The notes beneath the pieces are model-generated. The model ran no database searches. It was not told where the DNA came from and saw only the letters and a list, made by a program, of their open reading frames with translations. Shown piece after piece: positions 30,793-39,283 of a stretch of DNA of 64,000 nt. Both the position numbers and the translations under genes were made by a program. The stretch is from Pseudomonadota bacterium. GTDB taxonomy: Bacteria > Pseudomonadota > Alphaproteobacteria > Micavibrionales > CSBR16-224. The stretch spans positions 2,504,735 through 2,568,734 of the forward strand of contig CP053449.1 of assembly GCA_013285465.1 (NCBI GenBank), given 5' to 3'. How positions within the stretch are numbered: the stretch's first letter is position 1; each line of letters begins with the position of its first letter.

Positions 30793-30821
30793 TTGACGGC
30801 GGATAAAGTTGTCGCAATAAT
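30793..30821 (+). promoter_or_regulatory. Sigma-70 type promoter ahead of the HExxH gene
   Basis: TTGACG (30793-30798), 17-base spacer, AATAAT (30816-30821), 41 bases upstream of the ATG at 30863. Confidence 0.55.
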
Positions 30822-30862
30822 ATTTTACAGGACACACAGGAAACGAAACATAGTTTTAACAT

Positions 30863-31828
30863 ATGCCGCGCAAGCGCAAGAACATATCTAAAAACACCCC
30901 TCTCAGCTTTGATTTTCACAAAGCTGCGGCGAAAGCGGTTGCAGATCATCCCGCTCTGGAAAAAGACACGATTTTCATCAATGCCAAAACCGGCAAGCAG
31001 CTTGCGCATCCCGATGTGCTGGAACAGCTATATGATGACGATGATGCGCTGGAAGATGTAAAAGACACGATGCGTGAGGCGAAAAAGGGCAAAACCTCTT
31101 TCTTTCAACCCATCGATACGGGAAGTAAAAAACTGCGTAGCATTGTCTTCCACAGCGACCGCCACCGTCTTTATGACCCGAAAGACCGCGATATTGATGA
31201 TGCTGCAACTTTTGATCATGAAACGGGGCATGCGCTTGTGCCGACGGCACATGGCACATTGGGCGAGAACACCGCCGATGCCTATGCGCTGCTGAAACAT
31301 TTGCAGCGCCGCAAAGGCGATGCGGGCGATATTGATTATTGCGGCTTCAAACGCGCAGCGATCGCCGTATTTAGCGGCACAAGCTCGCATGTCACAAGTT
31401 TCACCGTTGATAAAATCCTGATGGATAATGACAGCGGTGATTTCCTGTCGCTGTCGCCGAAAGAAACTGTCGCGCTGGCAAAAAAATACGCCAAAACCCA
31501 TACCCGCAATGCCAGGGATTTGAAACGCCTGCGCGATGCCTTCAAACCGCTGAAAGGCAAAAAACCGACTGCCGCCAGTTTCCGCAAAATCGCCGCAATT
31601 ACTTTAAAGGCGAAAACGGACAGCGATGTGTTTTATATCGGCGCGCGGGTTTTGATGACCCCGCTATCGCAAAGCAGCGTCATGCTGGATGGTGAGAAAA
31701 TCACACTAAAAGGAAAAGAATGGGATAAAATCCGCAGCGCGCTGGAGGAAAAAATCAGTACCCTGCCGAAAAACCACCCCCTGCACAAAACCGCCGTACC
31801 GCGTAATAACAGGTCATTCCGGCTTTAA
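30863..31828 (+). CDS. Putative HExxH metallopeptidase, family unknown
   Basis: I cannot assign this 321-residue protein to a named family. It contains H119-E120-T-G-H123 followed eleven residues on by E135 in GENTADAYALL, which is the layout of a gluzincin-type zinc site: two His, catalytic Glu and a third Glu ligand. There is no signal peptide or membrane helix. The N-terminus is very basic (PRKRKNISK) and Lys is abundant throughout, with the C-terminus also basic. No metallopeptidase partners are nearby; the 76-residue gene follows by 24 bases. The zinc peptidase role is inference from the motif. Confidence 0.65.
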   Translation: MPRKRKNISKNTPLSFDFHKAAAKAVADHPALEKDTIFINAKTGKQLAHPDVLEQLYDDDDALEDVKDTMREAKKGKTSFFQPIDTGSKKLRSIVFHSDRHRLYDPKDRDIDDAATFDHETGHALVPTAHGTLGENTADAYALLKHLQRRKGDAGDIDYCGFKRAAIAVFSGTSSHVTSFTVDKILMDNDSGDFLSLSPKETVALAKKYAKTHTRNARDLKRLRDAFKPLKGKKPTAASFRKIAAITLKAKTDSDVFYIGARVLMTPLSQSSVMLDGEKITLKGKEWDKIRSALEEKISTLPKNHPLHKTAVPRNNRSFRL

Positions 31829-31852
31829 CCTCAGACCATAGGTCTCAAGATA

Positions 31853-32083
31853 ATGTCAGAAACTAAAGTAAATTTTTATCACACAATACATGTTAATGAA
31901 GAAAAAAGACTTTTAACGATCCATCGAGTATTTCACGATGGATCTCAGCAACTATTTACATCGGTTGAACTGCCAAGTAAGACCATCTCAGAAGATGAGA
32001 AAAGTTTTAGGAATTTTGCCCAAATGCTTGGTGAAAACCTACTTATGGATTCCCCAATAGTAAGAAAACTTTTAGGCTTATAG
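31853..32083 (+). CDS. Small AT-rich hypothetical gene
   Basis: Seventy-six residues with no recognised family. It is a mixed beta/alpha composition (VNFYHTIHVNEEKRLLTIHRVF, then a helical C-terminus SPIVRKLLGL), with no signal peptide. Its base composition is more AT-rich than the flanks, and the ribosome site is weak (AGGT 13 bases ahead), which may mean recent acquisition. Coding is likely but not certain. Confidence 0.5.
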   Translation: MSETKVNFYHTIHVNEEKRLLTIHRVFHDGSQQLFTSVELPSKTISEDEKSFRNFAQMLGENLLMDSPIVRKLLGL

Positions 32084-32117
32084 AATACGCCGTGGAGGCA
32101 TAGAGTACTTCAAAAAT

Positions 32118-32211
32118 CCGTCACCCTGAACTTGGTTCAGGGTCCACGTCTCCTATAGGCTCACACCGCGCAAGTTGAGGAGTGGATTCCAAAACGAGTT
32201 TGTAATGACGG
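32118..32211. repeat. Composite REP/MITE-like palindromic element
   Basis: The left half has CCGTCA then the hairpin CCCTGAAC-TTG-GTTCAGGG (32124-32142) and TCCA. The right half, read on the other strand, is CGTCATTACAAACTCG...GGAATCCA, so the two halves face each other and the ends form CCGTCA / TGACGG inverted repeats. The segment is 94 bases, non-coding, between the 76-residue gene and priA. The left half resembles the element at 21989-22017. Confidence 0.65.
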
Positions 32212-32235
32212 TGGGGAGGGTTGCGGCAAAACGCC

Positions 32236-34479
32236 CTAAAAAAAGCTATAGGGATCAATATCCACCTTCAACCTGACGGCTGACGGAATTTTAACGCGGG
32301 ACAGCCAGTCGGAAAGCAGCTTTTGCAGATTGGTATTGCGCGGTGCCTTGACCAGGAAACGGCGGCGGTGCTGGCCGCGGATCATTGCAATCGGTGCGGG
32401 CGCAGGGCCCAGCACGAACACATCTTCATAACGCGGCGCGGCACGCGCTAAGTCGCGGCAGAAACCATCCAGCGCCGCTTCGCTTTTTCCGGCAATCACC
32501 AGCCCCGCCAACCGTCCGAAGGGCGGCATTTTGCTGCGCTCCCGCATATCAATTTCCGCAGCAAAAAATGCGTCACGCGTTCCTTCCAGCAAGGCCGTCA
32601 TCACCGGATTTTCAGGCTGATAGCTTTGCAGAAAAACATGACCCGGCTTTTCCGCCCGCCCCGCACGGCCTGCGACCTGATGCAGTAATTGATAAGTGCG
32701 CTCCGCCGCACGCAGATCACCGCCCTCCAGCCCCAGATCGGCATCAACAACGCCAACCAGCGTCAGCAACGGGAAATGGTGGCCTTTCGCGACGAGCTGT
32801 GTGCCGATGACGACATCCACCTCATGGGCATGAATTTTATCCAGCGCCGCTGATAATGCGGCCTCGGATGTCAGCACATCGCTTGATAGAACCAATGTCC
32901 GCGCCTCCGGCATCAAACGCCTGACTTCCTCCTCGATCCGCTCCACCCCCGGGCCGCAAAAGGCAAAGCTGTCTTCATCCTCACATTCAGGGCATTTCTT
33001 CGGCAACGGCGACTGATAACCGCAGTGATGACATTGCAGCCGGTCGAATTTACGGTGTTTCACCAGCCATGCCGTACAGGACGGGCATTCCAGACGATGT
33101 CCGCAAGTACGGCACAGGGTCAGCGGCGCATAGCCGCGGCGGTTCAGAAACAGCAGCGACTGTTCCGCCGCCGCAAAATTTTCCAGCAATGCCGTGCGCA
33201 GCGGTTGTGACAAAAAGCTCGCACGTTCCGGCGGCGGGTTTTCACGCATATCAATCATATGCACCTCCGGCAGGGCGGCCGCGCCGAAACGCCCTTGCAG
33301 CTCCACCACCGCATATTTTCCCTGCCGCACATTCACCATCGTTTCCAGCGACGGCGTTGCCGACACCAGCATCACGGGACAATCCTCAATCTTGCCACGC
33401 ACCACCGCCATATCGCGGGCATGGTAAATCGGGCCGCCATCCTCCTGTTTGTAGGAGGCATCATGTTCCTCATCCAGCACAATCAGGCCAAGATTCTGAA
33501 ACGGCAGAAACAGCGCGGAACGCGCACCGACAACCACGCGGGTTTTCCCCTCTGCCACACCGCGCCAGATTTTGCGGCGCTGCGCCTGCCCGACGGAGGA
33601 ATGCCACAAGGCGGGTGCTTCCCCGAATCGGCTGTTAAAACGGTCGATAAACTGGTTGGATAAGGCAATCTCGGGCAGCAGCACCAACACCTGCGCCGCC
33701 GGATCATTTTCCAGCACTTGCGCCAGCGCCTCGAAATAGACTTCGGTTTTCCCCGCCCCCGTCACACCATCCAGCAAGGTCACGCTATGCGTTTCCGCCG
33801 CGCAGATTTCCTTCACCGCATCCGCCGCTTTTTGCTGTTCCGGCGATAAATCCACACCGCGATAAACAGGCGACATACAGGGAGCATCCGCCGCGCGTTC
33901 TACAATCTCCAGCATATTCTTATCCGCCATACCGCGAATAACCGCCGTGCCGCAGCCGGCTTTTTCCGCCAATTCTGCTGCAGCATAAACACCGCCCTGC
34001 TGCACAATTTCCAGCACCCTGCGCCGCGCCGCCGACAGCTTCCCCGCAGGGGCTTCGGCGCTTACTCTATAATATATTTCACTTTTTTCAGGTGACAGCG
34101 CATCAGGCACTGACAGCGCCATTTTCAAAACCAACCCGGCAGGGGACAGCGTATATTGCGCAACCCAATCCAGAAAGCGCATCATCCCGGGTGTCAAAAC
34201 AGGGGCGTCTTTCAGTTTTTCCGTGACAGGTTTCAGCTTGTGAACGGGAATCTCTTCGCCTGATGTTTCACGCTTCCAGACCACGCCGCAGACTTTGCGC
34301 GGGCCGAAAGACACCCGTACAATCTCGCCCGCCGCCAGCGGCATATCGTCAGGAATAAGGTAATCATAGGTTTTCTCGACCGGCAGCGGCAATAAAACCG
34401 CAGCACGGCGCGCCGTTTCCGCGCCGGAGGAGGAGGAGGGAAAAAGATTTTCCGCTTGCGTTTTGGACGGTTGTTGCAT
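32236..34479 (-). CDS. priA: Primosomal protein N' (PriA helicase)
   Basis: Restarts stalled replication forks by unwinding the lagging arm and loading DnaB. The 747-residue protein has the N-terminal DNA-binding domain (RRAAVLLPLPVEKTYDYLIP), helicase Walker A GVTGAGKTEVY, the DEEHDASYKQ box, the cysteine-rich zinc region (CRTCGH ... CPSC ... CHHCG ... CPEC), and C-terminal helicase motifs (GTQLVAKGHHFP, RAAERTYQLLHQVAGRAGR). Length is normal. It is divergent from the transaldolase gene, an arrangement seen in alphaproteobacteria. Confidence 0.97.
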   Translation of the reverse strand: MQQPSKTQAENLFPSSSSGAETARRAAVLLPLPVEKTYDYLIPDDMPLAAGEIVRVSFGPRKVCGVVWKRETSGEEIPVHKLKPVTEKLKDAPVLTPGMMRFLDWVAQYTLSPAGLVLKMALSVPDALSPEKSEIYYRVSAEAPAGKLSAARRRVLEIVQQGGVYAAAELAEKAGCGTAVIRGMADKNMLEIVERAADAPCMSPVYRGVDLSPEQQKAADAVKEICAAETHSVTLLDGVTGAGKTEVYFEALAQVLENDPAAQVLVLLPEIALSNQFIDRFNSRFGEAPALWHSSVGQAQRRKIWRGVAEGKTRVVVGARSALFLPFQNLGLIVLDEEHDASYKQEDGGPIYHARDMAVVRGKIEDCPVMLVSATPSLETMVNVRQGKYAVVELQGRFGAAALPEVHMIDMRENPPPERASFLSQPLRTALLENFAAAEQSLLFLNRRGYAPLTLCRTCGHRLECPSCTAWLVKHRKFDRLQCHHCGYQSPLPKKCPECEDEDSFAFCGPGVERIEEEVRRLMPEARTLVLSSDVLTSEAALSAALDKIHAHEVDVVIGTQLVAKGHHFPLLTLVGVVDADLGLEGGDLRAAERTYQLLHQVAGRAGRAEKPGHVFLQSYQPENPVMTALLEGTRDAFFAAEIDMRERSKMPPFGRLAGLVIAGKSEAALDGFCRDLARAAPRYEDVFVLGPAPAPIAMIRGQHRRRFLVKAPRNTNLQKLLSDWLSRVKIPSAVRLKVDIDPYSFF

Positions 34480-34535
34480 AATTTCACAAATATATCACGA
34501 GCGTCATGCGAAACAAAACAGGAAGGGCTAATACT

Positions 34536-35201
34536 ATGAAATTTTTTGTCGATACGGCGGATTTTGACGATATCAAGGAATTGCAGGAAACGGGGTTGAT
34601 TGACGGAGTCACGACCAACCCGTCGCTGATCGCCAAAAGCGGCCGCGAATTCCTGCCGCTGATCAAGGAAATCTGCGAAATTGTTGACGGCCCGGTTTCT
34701 GCCGAAGTTGCCGCCACCGATTACGAAACCATGTTGAAAGAGGGCAGAAAACTCGCCGCCATCGCGCCGAATGTCGCCGTCAAAGTTCCGCTGACGCCCG
34801 ACGGGCTGCGCGCCTGTAAGGCGCTGTCCGATGACGGCACCATGGTCAATGTCACTTTGTGCTTCTCGGCATCGCAAGCCATTCTTGCCGCGAAAGCCGG
34901 TGCAGCCTTTATCTCTCCCTTCGTCGGCCGCCTTGATGATCTGTCGCAGGACGGCTTGCAGCTGATCGAGGATATCGTCGAAATTTACGACAATTATCCG
35001 GCATTCACGACCGAAGTTCTGGTTGCCTCCATCCGTAACCCGAACCATATCGTTGAATCCGCCAAGATGGGCGCACATGTTGCCACCATCCCGCCGCAGG
35101 TTATCCGCCAGCTTTACAAACACCCGCTGACGGATAAAGGTCTGGCTGATTTCGTTGCCGACTGGCAGAAAACCGGACAATCAATTCTGGATGCGGCTTA
35201 A
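34536..35201 (+). CDS. tal: Transaldolase (TalC/FSA subfamily)
   Basis: Small transaldolase-type enzyme of the MipB/TalC group: transfers a dihydroxyacetone unit, or splits fructose 6-phosphate in FSA members. The 221-residue TIM barrel begins [13 protein letters not shown]; the Schiff-base lysine is K83 in VAVKVPLT, with NPSLIAKSG and [10 protein letters not shown] strands. The start is the ATG at 34536 with AAGGG upstream; a longer frame to 34506 would add residues with no family support. A terminator follows. It is divergent from priA. Telling transaldolase from aldolase needs an alignment of active-site residues. Confidence 0.93.
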   Translation: MKFFVDTADFDDIKELQETGLIDGVTTNPSLIAKSGREFLPLIKEICEIVDGPVSAEVAATDYETMLKEGRKLAAIAPNVAVKVPLTPDGLRACKALSDDGTMVNVTLCFSASQAILAAKAGAAFISPFVGRLDDLSQDGLQLIEDIVEIYDNYPAFTTEVLVASIRNPNHIVESAKMGAHVATIPPQVIRQLYKHPLTDKGLADFVADWQKTGQSILDAA

Positions 35202-35227
35202 ATAAAGCCGTAACCTGATAAAAAGCA

Positions 35228-35258
35228 AAGCGCCGGAAAATCTCCGGCGTTTTCTTTG
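35228..35258 (+). terminator. Terminator after the transaldolase gene
   Basis: CGCCGGA (35231-35237) and TCCGGCG (35243-35249) arms with a five-base loop, then TTTTCTTT. Confidence 0.85.
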
Positions 35259-35389
35259 CCTTGCCGATTGCCCCGCCGCGTGTTTTACGGCATACTGGAG
35301 GAAGCAAAATTCTTTGCCCTCTATTAATTCCGGATCAAAAAGCCGCCGCCATGACAGCCTCACCGACCGCCGCCCCGCGAGAAAAAAAC

Positions 35390-36061
35390 ATGAATGAAAA
35401 AGATGTGATCGCCTATTTAAAAACGCATCCGGAGTTTTTGCAAAAACATCCCGAGCTGCTGGATCATTTAAACCTTCCCGCCGCCGATCTGGGCAAAGGT
35501 GTTGCGGATTTCCAGAAATTTATGGTCGATAAGCTGAAGAAGGACCGCGATGAAGCCGTTGACGTGCAAAACCAGTTAATCAGCGTCACCCGCGCCAATC
35601 TTGACATTTACGACCGCGTGCAAGCCGCCGTTCTGGGCGCGCTGGAGGCACGCAGTTTTGAAGAATTCATCGAAATCGTCACCCATGATTTCGCCGTCAT
35701 TATGGATGTTGATGTTGTCTCGCTGGTCATCGAAGCCAACGAGCCGGGCATCCATAATGTGCATTTGAAAGGCGTCCGCGTCGTGTCCCCCCGGCACAAT
35801 CAAAAAATGGCTGCGTGACGGTGACGGGCTACTGCAGGGTCATATCCGCGGATCGGAGGAAATTTTCGGCCCCGCCGCAGGGCTTGTCCATTCGCAGGCA
35901 CTTATTCAAATGCAGGTCGGCTCAAACACGCCGCTGGGCATTATCGCCTTCGGGTCGCGCAATCCCGATATGTTCCATCACGATCAGGCCATCGACCATG
36001 TCGGTTTTCTGGCCGAAGTCGTAGAAAGATGCATCCGGCTATGGCTTCAAATTCCGGTGTA
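35390..36061 (+). pseudogene. DUF484 family gene broken by a +1 frameshift
   Basis: A DUF484 (GAF-like) protein of unknown function, usually paired with xerC as here. The first part runs MNEKDVIAYLKTHPEFLQKHPELL to VVSP (about 133 residues). The frame then shifts in a run of six C at 35787-35792 and hits TGA at 35816. Dropping one C restores PGTIKKWLRDGDGLLQ and the rest to WLQIPV at 36061, for about 223 residues in all. So either the gene carries a real mutation or the base count in the C run is wrong. An ATG 39 bases upstream (35351) is an alternative start. xerC begins inside the restored 3' end. Confidence 0.85.
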
Positions 36062-37063
36062 ACAATCCCCCCCGAAGGCTTTTACAAAGGCACGGCCAGC
36101 CTTGCCGCCGGTGATCTTGAAGATAAAATCCTGAAATGGCGGACATATCTGGCGATAGAAAAACGCATGTCACAGCATAGTTTGCGCGCCTATTTCAAGG
36201 ATCTGCGCGATTTTCTGCTTTTTGTCACCGATCATCGCGGGCAGCCGCCGTCGCTGGATACATTCGGAGATTTGAAAATTACCGATTTCCGCTCATGGCT
36301 GGCGAAAAAAACAATGGCCGGCAACGCCGCCTCTTCCCGTGCAAGGGCGCTCGCCTCCATCCGCAGTTTTTTCCGCTGGCTGGATGTGCAGGGCTATCTG
36401 CATAACCCCGCCATCCAATATGTGCGCACCCCGAAACGCCCGCAAAAACTGGCAAAGGTGCTGACGCAAAATCAGGCCAAAACCGCGATGGACGGTGCGG
36501 ATCAATTGATTAAACCCGAAGATGACTGGATCAAGGCACGGGATAAGGCGCTGCTGTTCCTTCTATACGGAACGGGCCTGCGTGTTGCCGAGGCCGCCGA
36601 TGTAAATGCGGGAGATATCCCTCCCTTTGACCCGTCCAAAAAGGCTCTGCCGCTGCGCGTCACCGGTAAAGGCGGCAAACAGCGAGATGTCCCTGTTATT
36701 CCCGTGGTCTGGCAGGCTTTGGACTATTACCGTGACAGCTGTCCCTTTTTGCCTGCCGATAAGAATGAGCCTTTTTTCTACGGCACGCGCGGCGGGCGGC
36801 TGCATCCCGGCATCGTACGCCAGCGTATGAAACTGCTGCGCCGCCAGCTTGGCCTGCCCGAACATATGACCCCGCACAGCCTGCGCCACAGCTTTGCCAC
36901 CCATCTTTTGGAAGAGGGCGCGAATTTGCGTATCATTCAGGAACTGCTCGGCCATGCCTCGCTGAAAACCACCCAGCGCTATACCGAACTCAGCGATGAA
37001 GCATTGCTGAAAGTCTATCAAAACTGCCACCCGCGCGCCCGCATCAAAGATGTCCCGGACTAG
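36029..37063 (+). CDS. xerC: Tyrosine recombinase XerC
   Basis: Resolves chromosome dimers at dif with XerD. The 344 residues have the N-terminal SAM-like core-binding domain (about 35-125) and the catalytic domain with all active-site residues: R185 (GTGLRVAEA), K214 (TGKGGKQRD), H283-x-x-R286 (HSLRHSFATHLL), H309 (LLGHASLKTTQRY) and Tyr318. The start at 36029 overlaps the end of the DUF484 frame; an ATG at 36041 is also possible. The neighbour DUF484-xerC pairing is typical, supporting housekeeping XerC rather than a phage integrase. Confidence 0.95.
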   Translation: MHPAMASNSGVTIPPEGFYKGTASLAAGDLEDKILKWRTYLAIEKRMSQHSLRAYFKDLRDFLLFVTDHRGQPPSLDTFGDLKITDFRSWLAKKTMAGNAASSRARALASIRSFFRWLDVQGYLHNPAIQYVRTPKRPQKLAKVLTQNQAKTAMDGADQLIKPEDDWIKARDKALLFLLYGTGLRVAEAADVNAGDIPPFDPSKKALPLRVTGKGGKQRDVPVIPVVWQALDYYRDSCPFLPADKNEPFFYGTRGGRLHPGIVRQRMKLLRRQLGLPEHMTPHSLRHSFATHLLEEGANLRIIQELLGHASLKTTQRYTELSDEALLKVYQNCHPRARIKDVPD

Positions 37064-37072
37064 GGTCTCATT

Positions 37073-37393
37073 CTAAATAGAATCGTCATCATATCCCAGT
37101 TCAAGCGCTGCATTCAGATATTTAACAACACCGTAAAGCCAGACAGCAAAGCCAGCCCCGATTGTCATCAACCCTTCGGTGATAAACCGGATCGGCCCAT
37201 CCTGCCCTTCACTCATAAAGACTGTTGTACAGTAAAGAACAATCCCTATCATAGCGATAATCGTTCCCCCACATATAATGGTCTTGCCCTGACGAAGTCT
37301 CGCAATGGCGGGAACCGGTTTTTTCTCCTGTCTCTCACGAACCATTTCGTAAGGTACAACAACATCTTTTTCTGTATTTTGTATATCAGTCAT
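37073..37393 (-). CDS. Small two-helix membrane protein linked to the TDT transporter
   Basis: The 106-residue protein has two membrane helices (about 38-60 and 70-92) and a polar N-terminal tail of 36 residues; it ends in the acidic DDDSI. The start overlaps the TDT stop by four bases (ATGA), so it is translationally coupled to the transporter and probably assists it. No family is recognised. Confidence 0.75.
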   Translation of the reverse strand: MTDIQNTEKDVVVPYEMVRERQEKKPVPAIARLRQGKTIICGGTIIAMIGIVLYCTTVFMSEGQDGPIRFITEGLMTIGAGFAVWLYGVVKYLNAALELGYDDDSI

Positions 37394-38520
37394 ATTTTTT
37401 CTCTCCTTTTATTTTGGCCGGATTCTGTAATTTTACAGTCTGACCGGCATGATTTGATAAAAAGCAGTAAGGCATAGAGTGGACGTTTCAACATACTCAT
37501 AAAAGTCAGTGACCACGCGGCAAGCCCTGCGGTCAGAAAAATTCGCGCAATCAGATATAACGGCGTCAGATCAAAAATTTTCCCCATTTTATAGGTACAG
37601 ACCGCATACATACCGAGGGGGAAGACCAAACCCCAGTAAAGCGGGTCATAAGTAAAGGCAAATTTACGGATACCGTGACGCCAGATTCCCAAAATCAGCA
37701 ACATCGGGATCCACCATGTCGCTGTTGCCCAGTAAAGCGCAGTAAAGCCTTTTATAAAAGGCAGCATATCCTGCATATGACCGGTCTCACCGACGGCAAA
37801 AATAAAATTTGCCCCTGCCAGAGTCGAAATCGCTACCGACCCCATATTAATCCAATATGGCGGTATCAGATCGGATGGAGCAAAACGAAAGAACATATAA
37901 CGGTAAAAAATCAGCGAGATAATCCAGATATATAGCATCCCGCCAAATAGCCAGAAGGATAAAAGCATCATCATCATAAAGGCTTCTCCGCCGGGTATAG
38001 CAGGTAAAATCATCGCTCCAAGGACACAAACAGATTGCGTCGCAACAACTGCGACCAGCCAGCCGCCATTAATCCCTTCTTCTATCTGGGGTTTTTTCTC
38101 CTGCACGGCCAATAGCACGAAAAGACTATAGGTACACAGCACCCACAATCCGACTCCCAGCCACCAGAATAGTAATGCGGCCTCCCGGTCTCCGGCCAAC
38201 AGCCAGAACTGTGATCCCAGAACATTGGTGGCAGCAACCATCGTAAAGAAGCCAAAACCGCGTTTATGAGACAACCAGTCCCCTAGAAACTGCTTTGGGA
38301 ACATGACCAGCCGTGTCGTATAAAGTCCCCATAAAACAGCATAACTGATGATATTGATGACAAAAAGAATGCTCGCCAGTATATCCATACCAAAAAGATG
38401 ACAGGCGATTGAAACAATTCCGGTCGCCATAACCATAGCAAAATAGGCGGGGTGCAGATTTTCAATCCGTTTGCGGAGGAAGCCTCTTGTTCTATCTTTT
38501 AATACATTCGTATCATCCAT
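37390..38520 (-). CDS. TDT family (TehA/SLAC1-like) membrane transporter
   Basis: An integral membrane protein of the tellurite-resistance/dicarboxylate transporter family. The 376 residues span about ten helices, starting with the family block HPAYFAMVMATGIVSIACHL. Members export dicarboxylates, sulfite or tellurite-related anions; the substrate here is not evident. A perfect TATAAT lies just upstream on the minus strand (38528-38533). The two-component genes lie next upstream on the same strand and may control it, which is inference from position. Confidence 0.85.
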   Translation of the reverse strand: MDDTNVLKDRTRGFLRKRIENLHPAYFAMVMATGIVSIACHLFGMDILASILFVINIISYAVLWGLYTTRLVMFPKQFLGDWLSHKRGFGFFTMVAATNVLGSQFWLLAGDREAALLFWWLGVGLWVLCTYSLFVLLAVQEKKPQIEEGINGGWLVAVVATQSVCVLGAMILPAIPGGEAFMMMMLLSFWLFGGMLYIWIISLIFYRYMFFRFAPSDLIPPYWINMGSVAISTLAGANFIFAVGETGHMQDMLPFIKGFTALYWATATWWIPMLLILGIWRHGIRKFAFTYDPLYWGLVFPLGMYAVCTYKMGKIFDLTPLYLIARIFLTAGLAAWSLTFMSMLKRPLYALLLFIKSCRSDCKITESGQNKRREKI

Positions 38521-38635
38521 AACTTCTATTATAAGCTATAGATGGCATGATCCGTTATCGGCAGATCACGCTTTTTTCTGTCGGAAAAGGCGGAAATCCG
38601 CGTCAGAAAAGACTGACAAGACCCTGATAAAAATC

Positions 38636-39268
38636 TCAGGCCAGACCATTCTGTACGGCGTAGCGGATTAAATCGGCATTCGAATTCATATCCATTTTTT
38701 CAAGGATTCGCGTCCGGTAGGTACTAACAGTTTTGACGCTGATTGCCAATCTATCGGCAATTTCAGTCATAGCAACACCCGCGGCGATCATTAAAAATAC
38801 TTCATGTTCACGAGCCGATAAACGCGCATGCGGTACTGTTTCACCCTCTTGCCCTGATGAGAGATAATCAGCCAGGCTTTCCGTCATCAGCGGCGTAATA
38901 TATTTCTTCCCCGATAAAATCGTATGAACAGCCTTAATCAATTCTTCGGGAGCATGTTCTTTCGTTAAATAACCGTCAGCACCGCCACGCAATGCTTGCA
39001 AAACAAACTGCCGGTCATTATACATGCTGAGAATTAGAATCGGCGCTGCGGCTTTCTTTTCTTTAAGACGCGGCAGGATATTCAGGCTGTTTTTATCACC
39101 CATTGCCACATCCAGAATAATGATATTCCAGTCTTGCTTGCTGTTTTTTTTCAATACTTCCGCGCAGGACTCCGCCTCCTCGATAACAGCTTCCGGAAAT
39201 TCCTCTTCCAGAATATGCCGCAAACCCGAGCGAAACATGGCATGATCATCCGCCAGAAGTATATCCAT
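38636..39268 (-). CDS. NarL/FixJ-family response regulator
   Basis: The 210-residue regulator has a receiver domain (phospho-acceptor D53 in IIILDVAMGD, with the acidic DD at 7-8 and Lys in TKEHAPEEL) and a C-terminal LuxR-type helix-turn-helix (LSAREHEVFLMIAAGVAMTEIADRL and VSTYRTRILEKM). It ends VQNGLA. The partner kinase begins 16 bases upstream on the same strand; the pair is one operon. Targets are unknown, but the TDT transporter gene immediately downstream is the obvious candidate. Confidence 0.93.
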   Translation of the reverse strand: MDILLADDHAMFRSGLRHILEEEFPEAVIEEAESCAEVLKKNSKQDWNIIILDVAMGDKNSLNILPRLKEKKAAAPILILSMYNDRQFVLQALRGGADGYLTKEHAPEELIKAVHTILSGKKYITPLMTESLADYLSSGQEGETVPHARLSAREHEVFLMIAAGVAMTEIADRLAISVKTVSTYRTRILEKMDMNSNADLIRYAVQNGLA

Positions 39269-39283
39269 TTCTTTCTCCTTGTC

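Noticed and set aside
34233-35180. Long minus-strand ORF of 315 residues
   Set aside because: It runs antisense across the priA start and the transaldolase gene, both secure families, and has no recognisable domain.
35815-36024. Separate small gene between the DUF484 gene and xerC
   Set aside because: The DUF484 reading in the other frame continues with real family sequence there, so this ORF is a shadow of the frameshifted gene.
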